From positions 7,079,321 through 7,143,320 of the forward strand of contig NC_044577.1 in assembly GCF_901933205.1 (NCBI RefSeq): DNA of 64,000 nucleotides, read 5' to 3'. Position 1 is the first letter of the stretch, and each line of letters starts with the position of its first letter. Origin of the DNA: Camarhynchus parvulus. Lineage: Eukaryota; Chordata; Aves; Passeriformes; Thraupidae. The translations under genes were made by a program, and so were the position numbers. Shown here in pieces: positions 13,801 to 25,621 of this stretch. The notes below the pieces were generated by a model. It saw nothing but the letters and a program-made list of their open reading frames with translations. It was not told where the DNA came from and did no database searches.

Positions 13801-16694
13801 TTATGTGACCCTTTCATGGATTGTTATGCATTTACTTTGATTGGTATTGTTTCACACTAACCTTTATTGACAGGGTGTAATACATTTCAGTGTGACAGTG
13901 GTTCTCCCTGTGATTGTCCCATAGGTACCCTTAGATATTTGACAGATAATGTAGAAACTTAGCTCCTCCAGGCTCGGCAACCAGCTCCTCCCTGGAATAA
14001 TTAGCAAAACATGTTTCTAATCCCATCTCCAGGAAATTTAGTTGGTTCTTGTTTTCCCTTTCTGAAAGAAAGAAAAAATAAGTATACATTTCATAATTAT
14101 ATCATTATCTCTGCCTATGTGAAATTAACCTGCAGTTTGGAAAAGAAAAAGAATCTTTTCCCTTTCTAATATGGCAAGACTGGCTAATCAACTCAGTAAA
14201 CTCCAGCTCTTGCCTTTAATCATGCAAATATTTATATATGCATTTGTTTAAATGGAGATGCTTATATACAGGTCTATATATGTACCTTCAAACAAAAAAA
14301 AACCCACAGAAATCTTTTGGAAAAGCCCACAGTAGCAGAGTGAGTAACCACATGAAATGGATGTAAGAGCTGTGGCCTTCCTTGCTGCCACATCAGTGAT
14401 GCTGCAATCTGCCAGCTTAGAAACCCTAATGACTTGATTTATATACATAGACACTTATATGCATTCCTTATATACATTTCATATACAGTTTATGCCAACT
14501 TTGCTTTGTGAATATGGTCAGAGTAGGAGAAAATTGAAATGTTTTTATTTACTCTAGCATTTTCAGTGAAGACAAAAGGGGAATTTGAGAGAATGGGATC
14601 AAGGATGCACAGTTCTTGCTACCGGTTGAGACGTGTTGTGAAAGATGTGTGACATATGCTGTTATTCTGAACTGGCTAATGCAGCCTTACATAGAAATAA
14701 AAACAAGTATTACACATTGGGGAGTTACAGTGAAAGGGCAATTGTGTCAAAATAAACACCATATTTTGAAAAGGTTTTGTTGGAAGGCAAGTCAGTGCAT
14801 TACAAGCAGCAAAGCTTGCTCTAATTATGTGCAGGATATGTTCTCTGTTCCCTGTATCTGGTTTCAGATATGTACATCCTAGTACTTGGGTTTTATTAGA
14901 CAAATTGTGAGCATTAGAAAGAGTTATTTGCCAATTTTCTCACTCAAAGCATCCCAAGAGTCTCGTGTTCCAAAGAGCCTGTGTTGTGGTTGAGCAGGGT
15001 GTGCCACAGAGAAGTGAGGACTCTCCTCAGCGTGATTGAGTGGTCAATTTGCCAGAGCCAGCTTCTAAATGTAATGTGTTGTAAGCCCTAGACCTCCTTA
15101 ACTAAGGTTGTTCTTTCTCCTTCACACAGGGCTGCCACTGAAAGGGCAGAGTAATGGAGCAAAGAAAAGGGGGGAAGGGGTGTTTTAGGGAAATAAGAAA
15201 ATAACATGATTAAGATGTTATTCTTTCTTCAAATATACCCAGAGCAGAGTTAAAAAATGCTCAGAAGGCTTTTTTATAATCTAATGGCATGAACATAACT
15301 TTAATTTTATCCTTTAACTATACATTTAATCCAGCCACAAAAATATGTAGGTCATTTGCAGCCAGGGTTTTCAAGGCAAAAAAGCCTAAACCATCAAAAG
15401 CAATGGAAGCATTCCTTGGTGTTTTTTCTGTTGGGCTGAATTACTTTGCTCTGAGTTGATATTTGAACTGTCTTTATGTATCTACTTAGCAAACTTTAAC
15501 CTAAGTTAATTTCATTAATACATCTAGGCTGCAATGTTTTTATGGTCACATATTGGAGAGCTTTCTTACTTCTCATGATATCTGAACCCAGCTCTGAGTA
15601 AAGCTTTCAGTGTGGTCACTGGTAATCTGACCTTCTTTCACATGACATGACCACAAACTGAACTCTGCAATGAAGATTTTACTTCTTTGTTTCATCTGTG
15701 ATCTGAAGTGATACCAAGTTTCCGTTGTTTCTGGGAAAACTCACATCCAAGCTAAACTCCAACATGCTCTGTGGTTTTGATCTAAGTCAGAACATGCAGT
15801 TTGCAAATCTCAGGCTGCTCTGCTAGGAAAACCTTGACAAGCATCTGCTTCATTTTACTTACCGAAATCCTAGATTATTTTAGTCACTGCCCAAGCTTTT
15901 GGCACACCAGGGGAGTCAAATCAGGCCTGTCCTGTTTCTGCACTCTTTTAGCAGCTTTTGGCAGAAAGAGAAGCTCATATTGAACTGGTCATCATTCACT
16001 CTACAGCCATGCCATCACAGCAGTGATTTGTTATATTTTTGGGATGTCCCATCGTATCTAAGCACAAGGTAGGAGGCTGAGGAGGGCTGAGATATCTCCA
16101 TGTGAAAGCAGAGCCACAGAAACCCTTCCAAACCACACAGGTGCCGCAGACTCTGCCCTCCAATAGCTGCAAACAGAAATAACCTTATCTCACCCACCTC
16201 CCTGTGGCACTGCCAGGCTCAGACAGGCTGGGGGGCCCTGCAGGACCTGGCCATGGCAAAGACACAAAACCTGGGTGTTTGTGTTAGTGAAGAGCTCAGC
16301 AGCAGTGCCCAAAGGTGCAGGGGAATTTAGGGGAGGCACAGGGGGGTGAGGAAAGACATCAGCTTCTCTGGCTCCTGACCTTTGCAGGGCAGCATGGAGT
16401 GTGTCCCCTGGGCAGGGACAGTGACATCCTGTGGCTCAGCAGGACTGAGCTAAGCAGCCATGTCCCTTCTCATCCAGGTGTGCTAAAGCTGCAATGATGG
16501 GGTTTGTTGCTGGGTTGATTTGGCATTTGGGAAAGGTTTTTTTTGTTTTAACAGATGAGGAAGGGATCTTCCCATGGGATTAGGAGTGAAGCAGTCTGAA
16601 GGGAGGAGAGTTGGGCAGGAATGTTTCCTTTACAGGAAGGGAGGACAGAAAGGAAGAAAGATGAGAGTTGGAGAAGACAGCTAGGAAGAGCTCT
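13801..16694. other. Non-coding DNA, no gene seen
   Basis: AT-rich single-copy-looking sequence. A G-rich stretch at 15169-15190 has only three usable G runs and does not meet the quadruplex rule. No coding signal. Confidence 0.6.
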
Positions 16695-17036
16695 GAGAAA
16701 AACAGCATTGCCTCTAATCTATAGATCTCACTAGAGCTGTAAACAAAATAATTCAAACCACTTGCTATTAAATGAGGAAATTTAAACCCTTTTAAAGACA
16801 GCAGCCTTTGGAGTTAGAAAAAAAATGAAAGGAAAAGGTGTCCTAATAAGACATCTTATGATTTTATGCTGGTTTAAAATACTTGTGCTTCCTGTCATTA
16901 TTTTATTGCAGATTGAACAGGAATTAGTTAGAAATACTCCTATCAGAAGAATCCAGTATGTAATTCTGATTCTTTCAAGGCACTGATATATGTGTAGGCC
17001 ACTTTGTCCTACTGCTTTAAAATCCCTGTAATGTGT
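16695..17036. repeat. Unclassified dispersed repeat A, copy 1
   Basis: This segment resembles 18457-18811 in the same orientation. Shared landmarks in order are an ACAGCA/CCAGCA-ATTGCC-like start, CTCACTAGA followed by CTGTAAACA, a run resembling AATTCAAACCAC/AATTAAGACCAC, the words GGAGTTA and AAAA, and near the end TGTCCTACTG followed by TTTA. The agreement is strongest in the first 60 bases and weakens after that. The open frame on the minus strand (16782-17255) runs across this unit but encodes no family I know. It is either an old interspersed element or an old local duplication; I do not recognise the family. Confidence 0.6.
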
Positions 17037-18456
17037 AAGCAGAGTGCAGCTTATTTTGACACTGAAACCCTCTTGCAGGCTCATTAAGAAGCTGCACAGT
17101 TGTGAACAGCAGCAAGGAAAGGAGCAGAAGGAGCAGTTATCAGTTCTGCTTGCTAAAATCCTAAACTGACCCAGGATCTTCAGTCCAGTTGTGTCTGATT
17201 CTCTGGATGGATTGCCCATTTTATCCCACTGTTGTACATCTCTGCAGTAAAGCACATCACTGCAGTCTTAAACAATTACATTTACAGACCCCAATCTAGT
17301 CTTTCTAAAGGATTGCCTGGTGACATGCTAACCACGGGGCAGTCAGCTGGATTTCCATCCCATGCAGATGTCCCTTGTTGTGTGGTTTCCTTTGCTGCAG
17401 CAGCACTCTGTGTCAAGGTGACACTGCACCAAACCACCACATCAAAAAATGTTGTGATGTGCTGATTAGCCTCTTCTATTTGGGTGTTAGCTGATTTTTA
17501 TTTTATTGATGTCCTTGGGGAAAATCCGATGTGTTTTTTCTCAGACTGCTTTGGATCTAAAACTAATATTGTCACAGATTATTAAATTATCTGGGCACAT
17601 CTGCTGTTTCCATCTGTTAAGAGAACGTACAACTTCCTGCTTTTATTCTTTAACAGTGCCATTATGTGGTTCACTCTGAAAATTTTCTATCTAGAAGAGT
17701 CCTTGAGTTACAAACCCGAGCCTTCTGAACATTTACCATCATCAATACTACATAAAAAATACCCCTTTAAGGTGTGACCCCACTCAGATATCCTTACTGT
17801 GTAAATTGATTTTTTTTTCCTATGTTCTTTCAGTGGTTTTCTCAGGACTCAGTAGGAATTCAGTATCCAAATTCCACAGAAATACAGTGGAAAATACCAG
17901 ATTGTGCAACAAAGTTCAGGTGGGGCAGCGGAGAATGAGGTGCTTGAATGAGGTGTTTGGGCCACCTTCTTCCACTCCTGGACAGAGGGAATTGAAGCCT
18001 GAACTGTATTCTTTGATTTTTAAAAAGCTTTGAGGGTTGCTTTCAAGATTCAGGATTTGTAGGTTCCCCTAAACCTGATGGAGGTGATGTCAACTCTTCT
18101 GTATCTGATCATGCTTTCCCTACAGGGAAGCAAAAATAAAGAGTTCCTGTGTAAAGAACATAGCTGGAAGTAGATAGAGCTGGACACTTTGATTTTTGAT
18201 TTTGAGGGAAAGCTTCAGAAAACAAGGCATCTGCAATGAGGAGTCTTCTAAAACCCAGCCTTGCTGGGTGTCATGGTGCCAAGTTTTGGGTTTTCCTCAT
18301 GGTACCAAATGACGTATTAGTTACATATTTATTTGCTTTTAATCCCTGCTGAGGAAAGGGTCTTTTTCCATCTAGTTTGGAACATAGTGGATTTCCTCAC
18401 TGTTGTGAGGCAGAGATGGAATATTATGCCACAAATCAAATTACTGAAGTGTAATT
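17037..18456. other. Non-coding DNA between the two A repeats
   Basis: No gene, RNA or repeat is recognised. A plus-strand open frame at 17806-18033 has no domain. The T-rich stretch around 17810-17820 is short. Confidence 0.6.
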
Positions 18457-18811
18457 GAAAAACCAGCACTGCCATTCATCTATATCTCTCACTAGAACTG
18501 TAAACAAGATAATTAAGACCACCTTGCTCTTAAACAAGAAATTAAAAAAAATAATGGCAACAACTATGGAGTTAAAAAGTGTAATCATAAAATAGTTATG
18601 CTCAGAGATACTTCACCAGGGTTTTCTTGATTTTGAGATTTGTAGAAGAAAACTCCCCTCATAAAAATTTTTAATTTCTTTTCTCAAGTAATCATTATCA
18701 GAGGCTTCAAGGAATTCTATCTTCTCTATATATTGTGAATCTCACAGTATAAACTATTGTCTTAATGAACCTGTCCTACTGTTTTATATCAATATATCCC
18801 TCACATCTGTG
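18457..18811. repeat. Unclassified dispersed repeat A, copy 2
   Basis: Second copy of the unit at 16695-17036, about 1.76 kb downstream in the same orientation. The clearest match is the stretch CTCTCACTAGAACTGTAAAC against CTCACTAGAGCTGTAAAC in copy 1, followed by similar AT-rich sequence and a shared TGTCCTACTG near the end. This copy has no matching long open frame, which argues that the frame in copy 1 is not a conserved protein. Confidence 0.6.
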
Positions 18812-20789
18812 GTTCTACCAGTACCTGGCAGAGCCATTCAATAATAATTTTGCTCAGGTTCTTTCATTATTTTCCATCTCTCATTTCCCAATTAGTTTGA
18901 ATCAGAATACTTCACCTGAACTGTCCCATTAATCCACTTTCAGGTTGCTGTCACTGCAATATTGCATGTGAATGACTCTGTGAGGCAGAGAGCACACACT
19001 GGGAGAAACCCCAGCAGAAAACACGTGCAGTGATGAGTAACATCCAGAGAGTACCAAAAAATAGATAGTGTAAAATAAGGTAAGCAAATATAATGATTGC
19101 AGTCTTACAGTTGCATCTGCTCTCAACTTAAGCACTGTAAATAAGTGCAGTAAGTATATAAAATCACAAGTGGGATAATAAATATAGTCATAAGAACATT
19201 TACATTTCCATGCTTATAGAAAGCTAGTCTGTGCTTCTTATGGTGTATCTATTTTATGAGGTATCTTGTAACTAAAACAGGAACTCTGCATAATTGTGTA
19301 TTCAAATATGTCAGTAAAAATATGCAAGAATTAAATCCTCTAGGATTATCTAAATTAAATTTTTTAGATTCTTATAACATTTCTGTTGAACCTTATTATT
19401 CTTTTTAATAAAACCACAGAAAGTTCCCAGAGACAGTCAGTTGTAGAAAAACTCCACAGCATTGCAGAGATTGCCACAGATAATAATAGCCATCCTATAC
19501 AATCTTTCATCTTCATCCAGATCTCCATTTAAAGATTGAATTCTTGGAGAAGTTTTAGACAGCTATGCAGAAAATCTGCAGTTTCTGGGTCATGGTTTCT
19601 CTTTTTTTCATCTCATGGTTCAATGTAAATAATTTTCTTTCCAGTTTTCTCTTGCCTCTTAATATTTTTTTCATGAAAGTCATCAAGCTAATTTCTATGA
19701 AACAATTGTCTTCTTCCAGAAAATTCCTTACTAAACAAATAAACAAAGCCCATTTTTCTTTTTGAGTAACAGTGTTCTGTGTGTTGTTCAAAAAATAAGT
19801 GATGTTTATCAGGGGAGGGAGAGGAGAAGAAGAAAGTTAGAAAATGCAAAGATCTCTAAAGGCCATGTGGAAAGAGGGTGCTGAAATTCTAATAAAAGAC
19901 AGGAACTGGGATCTAGGACAAAGTTTTGTTGGATACTATTGCAGGACCAGAACAAAACCCTGATAAAGTAATTAGAGTTTGGCCGTCGGTTCAGTTCAGG
20001 ATGAATGTGTAGAAAGCAGATTAACTTCTCACATCCAGGAGATGATAGAGAATCCAAAACAGTCCAGTTGCAGAAATTTGAGGCCACAACACAGAACATA
20101 TCACATGTCATGTTTGTCACAGGATACACAAACCAGGACAGCAGTCACCCTCTGGAGGAAGCACATGGTAGTTTGGAAGGGCCAGGAGAGAGACCAGTGC
20201 ATTGGCAGTCACATGACAGGAGCACTTTTAGTTTAGGAAGGGTGACAGGAACCCAAGCCAGCCAAGATTTTGAATCTGTCTGCACCCTTGTTCAAAGCAA
20301 ACAGACAAAAACAAAAAAATCAGATTTGTTTGTATAATATCTGGAACAAGGTCATATATGAAACAGAGGAAATTCAAAAGACAGAGATAAAAATAAAAGG
20401 ATCTGAACACAGCCTTTGCCAGCCCTCTTTGACATTGAAGAGAGCATGTGTGCCTTTTCCCTGCTCTCCGTTAAGAAACTTTCTATTGCAAGAAATTTAC
20501 AGAGTTCCCTTGTGGAAAAAGCTTCTTGATGTCCCCACTGAGGCCTTGCCATGGCTCAGTGTCCTGCCTGCTGCCCTGTCCCAGCTGTGAGCTCACTCTC
20601 TGTTCAGCCCACGCTCCAGCCCTTCCCCGTGGTGCCCAGCAGGCTGCACACAGCTCCACACCTCTGGAGGACCAAGGTATCTGCAGGGCTCCATGGACAC
20701 GAGCTCCAGAGCATGGAGCAGTTGTTATTCCAGTAGAAAATGGAAAGTTTCTTGATTTTAAACTGAACAGAGGTTTGCAACCCCAAGTG
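18812..20789. other. Non-coding DNA, no gene confirmed
   Basis: 18.8-19.8 kb is very AT-rich. 20.5-20.75 kb is GC-richer and has overlapping open frames on both strands without known motifs. No RNA gene is seen. Confidence 0.55.
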
Positions 20790-21240
20790 ATGTCAGTGAT
20801 GCGGGGGACAATGAAATTAAAAGAAGAATCAGGAAGTCATCAGTTCCAGGGGTGGTTGGAGCACTGGAACAGAAGGACTAGGGGCTCTAAGTGACCTTTA
20901 GGCGCCTGGCAAAGATAAAAAACCCTCATAAAAAGATGGCTTCTTAGCCCAGTTGTGGAAATTTCAAATTGGATACAAGGATGTGAGATATCTGATAGCT
21001 CTTCCTTGTGTGTGGCAAAAATGTACTGACTTGAGGAGTGAGGAAATACATGTCTCAAGTTTATGCAAAAACTATAAACCTGTCTAGTCTAGACTCCAAA
21101 CTGCAATTTCTGGAACCTCTGTGAAGGACAAGACAGTAAAATGGATTGAATTTATGAGAGTAGTCATAGTCATTAGACTACAATATTAGTCCTTAGCAGT
21201 CCTAGATGGATTTTTTTCCAACAACAGTATTGATTCTGAG
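20790..21240 (+). mobile_element. Probable decayed CR1-type LINE 3' portion
   Basis: Several words match the order of an avian CR1 tail on the plus strand. Around 20810-20870 an AAATTAAAAGAAGAATCAGG-like stretch is followed by GAGCACTGGAACAG, which in frame reads as the EHWNR motif near the CR1 ORF2 C-terminus. A TTCAAATTGGATAC stretch follows at about 20968, then TTAGACTA and TTTTTTTCCAAC with a degenerate ATTGATTCTGAG tail near 21215-21240. The distance from EHWNR to the end is longer than in a typical CR1, so an insertion or chance matching must be assumed. Established: CR1 elements are 5'-truncated and end in short 8-base repeats. Inferred: that this is one of them. Confidence 0.4.
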
Positions 21241-21740
21241 AAAAATGTGATTAAATTGCCATTTAGGGGTCATTTAAGGATTGGGATATATAATAGATGG
21301 CTTACATTGGCCCTAAATAAACAGCAAACGTCAAGGAAATTATTAAGGTTTTTGCTTGTGCCAAAGATTATAAAAAAATCTCTAAGGAGACCATGTCAGT
21401 ACAATTCCTTGGAACAAGTACAGATAAGCTTAGGCTGGGGGTGGGGAAAGAAAAGATGTATTTGGCTTAATCTCAGACAGTAAGAATATACTTTCAAGAC
21501 CTTTAATCAAATCCACTTTTGCTATGTGCAATGTATTCAAATGAGTGTCTGGCAGATGGCAGCAGTTTAGTGAACAACTTCACGGTTTTCACAGTAGCAT
21601 CGGCTAAATTCTAAGTATTTTACCTTCAATCTAGCAGGTTGGTAAAAAAAAAAGATGTTCAAATAATTACTTACCAAAATACAAAAAAAAAAGGCAAAAA
21701 AGCAACATGAATATTTTGGTCAGCACTGAGCCACGGTGTC
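21241..21740. other. Non-coding DNA, no gene seen
   Basis: AT-rich with short A runs near 21646 and 21686. No coding or repeat signal beyond this. Confidence 0.6.
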
Positions 21741-22350
21741 AGAACAATTAAAATATTCTGCACAGTCCCTGGGGACTGCAACAGCAAGAGACAGATCCAG
21801 CAGAGGAAAACACAAGAGGGTGAGGTCCAGGAACTTTTATTTGCTGAAAGTTGTATCTGTAGTAGCCTGGTGGGAAGCAGGGTGTGAGGGCACAGGGTGT
21901 GAGGGTGCCACCACTCGGAAGGGCCCCTGGGGCTGGGGCACAAAGGTGCCTTTTGGAGGGGCTGTTTGAGGTGAAGCCAGAGGCACAGGGAGCTCTGGGG
22001 TGCTGGGGCCACAGGGTGTGGCTCATTGTGTCTGCCAGCAGTGGTGTGGAGATGCACCCACAAGTGCTCTCTGCTGTAGGGCATCCACCAGGAGCAGTCT
22101 GTGTAAGAGCATTTAGGTTCTTGGCTGTGCTAACTGTGACACCTGGGTGACCCAGATATTGCTGTGATGTTTGGCAAGAAGCAGCTCAGCTGGCTGGGAT
22201 CTGGGCCTTTGGGAGGGCACTGGGAAGGAGCAGGTGGAGGCCTCTCTGTAAGGGGGTGCAGGTAAGTGGATGTTTCACCTGTGCAGGTGCAGAGAGCTCA
22301 GTGGTGATGAGTGGAAGGGCAATGAGGACAGAAAGCAAGCTTCTGGAATG
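21741..22350. other. GC-richer island, no gene confirmed
   Basis: The sequence is visibly G-rich on the plus strand and includes a small direct repeat in which the unit CAGGGTGTGAGGG occurs twice within about 30 bases (around 21877-21906) and CAGGGTGTGG recurs at 22012. Open frames exist on both strands, the longest being 21671-22084 on the minus strand, but none shows a known domain. CG dinucleotides are few, so this is not a typical CpG-island promoter. Confidence 0.45.
21988..22016 (+). other. Potential G-quadruplex motif
   Basis: Plus strand: GGG, 6-base loop, GGGG, 4-base loop, GGGG, 5-base loop, GGG. This fully meets the standard G3+ N1-7 rule. No gene is next to it, so a promoter or UTR role is not indicated. 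Confidence 0.75.
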
Positions 22351-23009
22351 CGCATTCTTTTAAGGTCTAATTTTTAGTTACCTACAAAGTGTGTTGTCCC
22401 TGCATCCAGATTTCTTCCTTCATTTCTTTTAGAGCTTTCACACTCCTCTGCCCTTGCCTGGGCTCTCCCTATCCCAAATGGTCATATCGCCTTCTTCCCT
22501 TACCTTCCAAACTTTCTCCACCTCTCCAGGCACTGGTCATTTCCTCAAAGCCTTCAGCCTTGCACCATGGTAGTTACTTTTAGTTCAAGGGTGACTTTTT
22601 AATGCTGCTAACCTCTTTTAAATAGGGCAGGCAATAAGGATAAAGCATTTAGACCAATTTTCTTATTTTCTTTCTGGGAATAAAAATTGTATGATCACCC
22701 ACAGTGCAAAATCAAACAGCTTAATGATTTCTCTGGCTAAATAACCTTGGATCATTTTTAATATGACCGGTTGATGCATTGCACATCCCTCTGTCCAAAT
22801 GGGAAACAACATAGTCAGAAGCCAGATTTGCAGCTGATTTAAATTGGCATGGTTTGATTCTATTCAGCTGAGTTTTGAACAAAATCTAGCTATGCATCTA
22901 CCTCTCCATCCTGTTTCTTGCTCTCAAAACATTATTCTTAAAAATGTATAGAGATATAATTCTATATTTTCCAGTTAATAGACCAAATTAGATTAAGGTG
23001 AGACCATGC
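22351..23009. other. Non-coding AT-rich DNA, no gene seen
   Basis: A pyrimidine-rich stretch at about 22410-22550 has a 64-codon frame with no motif. The rest is AT-rich and featureless. Confidence 0.6.
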
Positions 23010-23049
23010 CATTTTTAATTCTATCATTTTTAATGATAGAATAAAAATG
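23010..23049. repeat. Near-perfect inverted repeat, hairpin with 3-base loop
   Basis: A left arm of 19 bases (23010-23028, beginning CATTTTTAATTC) is followed by a 3-base loop and a right arm of 18 bases (23032-23049, ending AAAAATG). The arms are complementary apart from one unpaired base. The stem is almost all A and T, so it is short-lived as RNA and too short for a typical microRNA precursor. It could extrude as a small cruciform in supercoiled DNA. Confidence 0.8.
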
Positions 23050-25555
23050 TCATTAAAATAGAACATTGAATTTTAATAATAAATCCAAATATTATTTCAC
23101 AATCATATTTAAACCACATACAACTAATTAATGCAAAGCACATCAGGAAATCCAGTTCTCAGAATTTTTTTAATAAGATCTCTGCAGCTGGGCAAGCAAA
23201 GGAATATTGTTTTATCATATTGATATAAAATCTACACTCATATTAATTTGCTTAGTGAAAATCTAGAGAAAGTGTTGCATGGGTGTTGTAGGAGACTGCC
23301 TGCTGGATCATCTGCATCCAAAATACTGTGCAGTTTCCTCCTCCTTCTCAGGGAGGTGCTGATGCCTCAAAGAAGCATCAGACAAAATTAGATCATTATA
23401 TTTTGTCAGGAGGAAGTTCAGCAACCCTTATTTTTGCATAAAAAATAGGATCTGCTTATTTTACTGTAAGTTTGTGCCTTTCCAATTTTTATTTTCAATG
23501 TCATTCTTGTCCCTTTGTGACATCAAACTCAGTGATCAGCTGCACGTTAAGGTCTCAGCGGCTGGGTGAGGAGTGGGACCACTAGGACAGGAAGATAGAT
23601 TCCAAACTGCAGGGAAGGAAAATGAGAAACCTTGGAACAACTGCCCCTCTTGTTTTTACAAATGATTATTGCCTATGTTTGGGTCTTCCATGAAAATATG
23701 AGCCCTAAGGAGCCATGCATGCAGAAAGAGGAGGGGAATAAAAAATCGGTTTACTGACTGAAACTTGACTTTTTTGGGGTTAGGTTTTTTTTCTTTCCCT
23801 GCAGAACAGCCCACAGAAAATGAAAACAGTGTTTATGTGTTCAGCTGCAAAAAAATTACCATTATTTGCCATGAGATGGTCAATGTGACCTGGAAAGAAA
23901 TCCAGCAACGACTGTCTGCTGTCCTTCTTTCCCACCACCATGGGGAAGCTGTCATTAACAGTCTGGCTTTGTTTCTTCCTGGGCACAGGACCAGAGTGAG
24001 ACCCTCCCATCCATCCTGGGTAACACCAGCCTCTCAGAGAACATCACACAGTTCAAGTCCCACTTTCAACCACGCCTGCTTAGGGAAAAAGGCACAGTAA
24101 AGACACGTGGATTTTCTTGTACATGTCAGTACTTTAAGGGTCATTACATAAGCTGGCACCAATGTCTTGGCTTTCTAGTCTCTGAGAATTGTGGTGACCA
24201 TCTGTAAGATCTGAGTTCTGCAGCTGTATTCAATAAGACAATGTTGGACTAAATCTTGGAAAAAAGTGCCTAATGCCAAACTGTCTATCACTGTCAATTT
24301 GGCTGTGCTTTAAACTTACAAATATAAATTTCCCTGAACAGTTGGGAAAGAATAATAAAGTCAAAATGTCTCATTAAGCAATGCATGCTTCGGCCTAATG
24401 AATGTATCACTCAGGAGATAGAGGATGGAGCATAATTAATGACATGTGATAACACAGAGGTTGTCTGGACCACGGTGACCTGTCTTTCAACTTTAACTCT
24501 TAGAAGAAAGAGGTTGCTTTCCATAAAAAGGGCAAGTTCATCCTGGGCTTGTCCAGACCAGCACAGCCAAATAAACCAGATTATGACAGTGGTGTCATGC
24601 AGATAGCAACTTTCTGTAAGCTGGCCTTCCATAAATTTGTTGGACATGAGAAGGTTTCTCATTTACTTTATGAGGCAGAGAGGGGAACTGCAGACAAAAT
24701 CGAATGCAGCAAGTAAGAGCCTTCAAATTGTTCAGGCTTAAATATGTTCTTGAGTCCCTGTGGGGAGGAAAAGCACGTAAGGAAACAAATCTTGAAACTA
24801 TTCTTACTCAATATTGATGAAATTTAGGGCTGTCAAATGTCTACAGGAAGGTGGGAATAAGGCTGATCCTACATCATTCAATACCAATGAGATTTTGCCA
24901 ATTGGCTTTTTGCACTTATATTCAGATGCAGCAGATTTTGCCTTCTGATGGTTAAAGTTAGAGCTATCCGTTCTAACATAAAAGCATCATCTTGTAAAAC
25001 TCATTGGGGAAAAGGAAACTGAGTGAAATCTTCTTGCTTACTGGAAAAACTTGCATTGGTATATATTTGCTGTTGTATCTCTTAAGTTGTAAATCTTAGT
25101 TAAAACAGGAGACAAATTAATATGGATAGATGGAAGCATAAAGAATAATGTAATATTGACACTTTTATTTCCTTTCAACTGGTATTTAAATCATGTATCA
25201 TCCTTTTTTGAAAGTGCATCTGCTATTGAAACTTAATTAGCAAGATTAGCCTAAAGTGTAATGGTAAAAAGAGTAAACAAATGCAAAGTGATTATTTTTT
25301 CCTACTACTTAAGCATCATATTCATGTTATAAAACTGCTAAAAAATACTTCAGTTTTGGAAATTTAAACAAAGCAAGCAGGCTAGCTTTAAAAAATAGAA
25401 ATATAAACTGTCTTAGGAGGAACTGCAGCTTGCATTAATCTGTGCTTGTGTATTGTTTAGGTTGCTCCAAAGCATTCAGCTTGAGGTGCAGTTCTGCTGT
25501 TTTATAGCTTCATTTTGCAGCAAGTTCAAACAAAAATATTGTAAAAACATTTTGA
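23050..25555. other. Non-coding DNA, one weak exon-like stretch
   Basis: Mostly AT-rich. At 23805-24019 an open frame follows a long pyrimidine tract ending in GCAG and is followed by GGGTAACA, a possible donor. This is discussed as a finding and not called as an exon, because its translation matches no family I recognise. Confidence 0.5.
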
Positions 25556-25621
25556 CATATATGTATATATATATATATATATGTATGTGTATATATATGT
25601 ATACATATGTATATGTGTGTG
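25556..25621. repeat. Alternating TA/TG purine-pyrimidine tract
   Basis: About 65 bases consist of TA units mixed with TG and CA units. The tract is nearly perfectly alternating in purine and pyrimidine. Open frames across it (for example 25453-25644 plus and 25526-25777 minus) translate to Tyr/Ile/Met/Cys and His/Thr/Tyr/Ile runs and are artefacts. Confidence 0.9.

Noticed and set aside
15169..15190. G-rich stretch considered as a quadruplex
   Set aside because: Only three usable G runs fall within loop distance, because the six-G run cannot be split with a loop.
16782..17255. 157-codon minus-strand open frame
   Set aside because: No domain is recognisable, it crosses repeat A, and the second copy of the repeat does not preserve the frame.
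21671..22084. 137-codon minus-strand open frame rich in Pro, Ser and Leu
   Set aside because: It lies in GC-richer DNA where several frames are open at once on both strands, and it has no family motif.
24240..24270. GTTGGACTAAATCTTGG, reminiscent of a CR1 3' end
   Set aside because: An isolated word without the CTTCCAACC tail or any upstream CR1 sequence.
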